A stretch of 64,000 bases of DNA from Streptomyces californicus (GTDB lineage Bacteria; Actinomycetota; Actinomycetes; Streptomycetales; Streptomycetaceae): contig NZ_JNZZ01000008.1 of assembly GCF_000717645.1 (NCBI RefSeq), positions 372,001-436,000 of the forward strand. Reading direction: 5' to 3'. The first letter of the stretch is position 1. Each line of letters starts with the position of its first letter. Both the position numbers and the translations under genes were made by a program. The notes below the pieces were generated by a model that was not told the DNA's origin, searched no databases, and saw nothing but the letters and a program-made list of their open reading frames with translations. Shown piece by piece: positions 63,787 to 64,000 of this stretch.

Positions 63787-64000
63787 GAGACGGACACTCC
63801 AGAGTGAGGGGAGGAGGGATGACGAGGAGAGGGCCTGGGCCTGGGCCCGGGCTGGTCGGTCAGGTCCAGGCGGGAGGCGGGAGCGGACATCAGCGGGCGG
63901 AGGCGGGGATCAGCGGGCTGAGGCGGGAGGCCGGGGCCTTGGGCAGGACGCGGGGCCGGCGGGGTGCGCGGGGGCGGGCAGGAGCGCGCCCCCGGGGTCA
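63787..64000. other. Repeat-rich end of the window
   Basis: Degenerate GGCCTGGGC and GCGGGCGGAGGCGGG/ATCAGCGGGC repeats run up to the window edge. No gene is supported; the beta-glucosidase promoter should be in its first part. Confidence 0.5.

Noticed and set aside
61627..63807. 726-aa plus-strand frame across the beta-glucosidase
   Set aside because: Antisense to a fully recognisable GH1 gene; its first part is translated tandem repeat.

Overview
The window is very GC-rich with strongly biased third codon positions. Its gene content is typical of Streptomyces: stand-alone groEL under two CIRCE operators, trehalose genes otsA/otsB, a glucosyl-3-phosphoglycerate synthase, a SAM-I riboswitch in front of threonine synthase, a CysO-like sulfur carrier, cold-shock protein, several two-component systems, and a DasR-type operator. 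From memory, the order thrC - CysO-like - cold-shock - groEL2 matches Streptomyces coelicolor around SCO4293-SCO4296. No rRNA, tRNA, insertion sequence or complete prophage was seen.

Layout: 0-7 kb holds a response regulator and histidine kinase divergent from an ABC-FtsX transporter pair, then two small genes. 7-12.5 kb holds an operon of a 59-aa protein, a membrane protein and a CHAT protease-STAND-TPR protein. 12.7-17.6 kb has a second two-component system and a receptor-like Ser/Thr kinase. 17.7-20.1 kb is an ABC transporter with a GntR regulator. 20.3-29.8 kb is the conserved core block (otsB, otsA, gpgS, SAM riboswitch-thrC-cysO, csp, groEL). 30.2-35.3 kb is a complete class II lasso peptide cluster (A-C-B1-B2-D) whose precursor closely resembles keywimysin. 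35.3-48.4 kb is accessory: a frame-broken HEAT gene, two membrane glycosyltransferase-like genes, an nSTAND-WD40 gene lacking its Walker A half, an ECF sigma factor, a linked NB-ARC/TPR pair, and a DUF6879 pair. 48.5-57.4 kb carries a MarR/FMN-reductase-GNAT locus, a broken SUMF1-like gene and two small type I-E-like CRISPR arrays with homologous leaders but no cas genes nearby. Between the arrays lie a fused DUF6879 protein, tandem HAD paralogues and a tightly coupled string of tiny ORFs ending in a PIMT-like methyltransferase. 57.8-64 kb has a methyltransferase, a DinB-like protein, a lipoprotein, a DoxX-like protein with an upstream DasR-type site, and a GH1 beta-glucosidase.

How genes work together: otsA and otsB make and dephosphorylate trehalose-6-phosphate, and gpgS belongs to another compatible-solute/glucosyl-glycerate route. 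The lasso genes form one overlapping operon with its own palindromic promoter region. The CHAT-STAND and NB-ARC loci look like signalling or defence modules. Two strain-level oddities recur: short tandem repeats in many intergenic gaps, and low-complexity insertions inside unrelated proteins. Three genes (about 35.39, 50.36 and 57.34 kb) read as single-frameshift genes, which may be real decay or assembly error.
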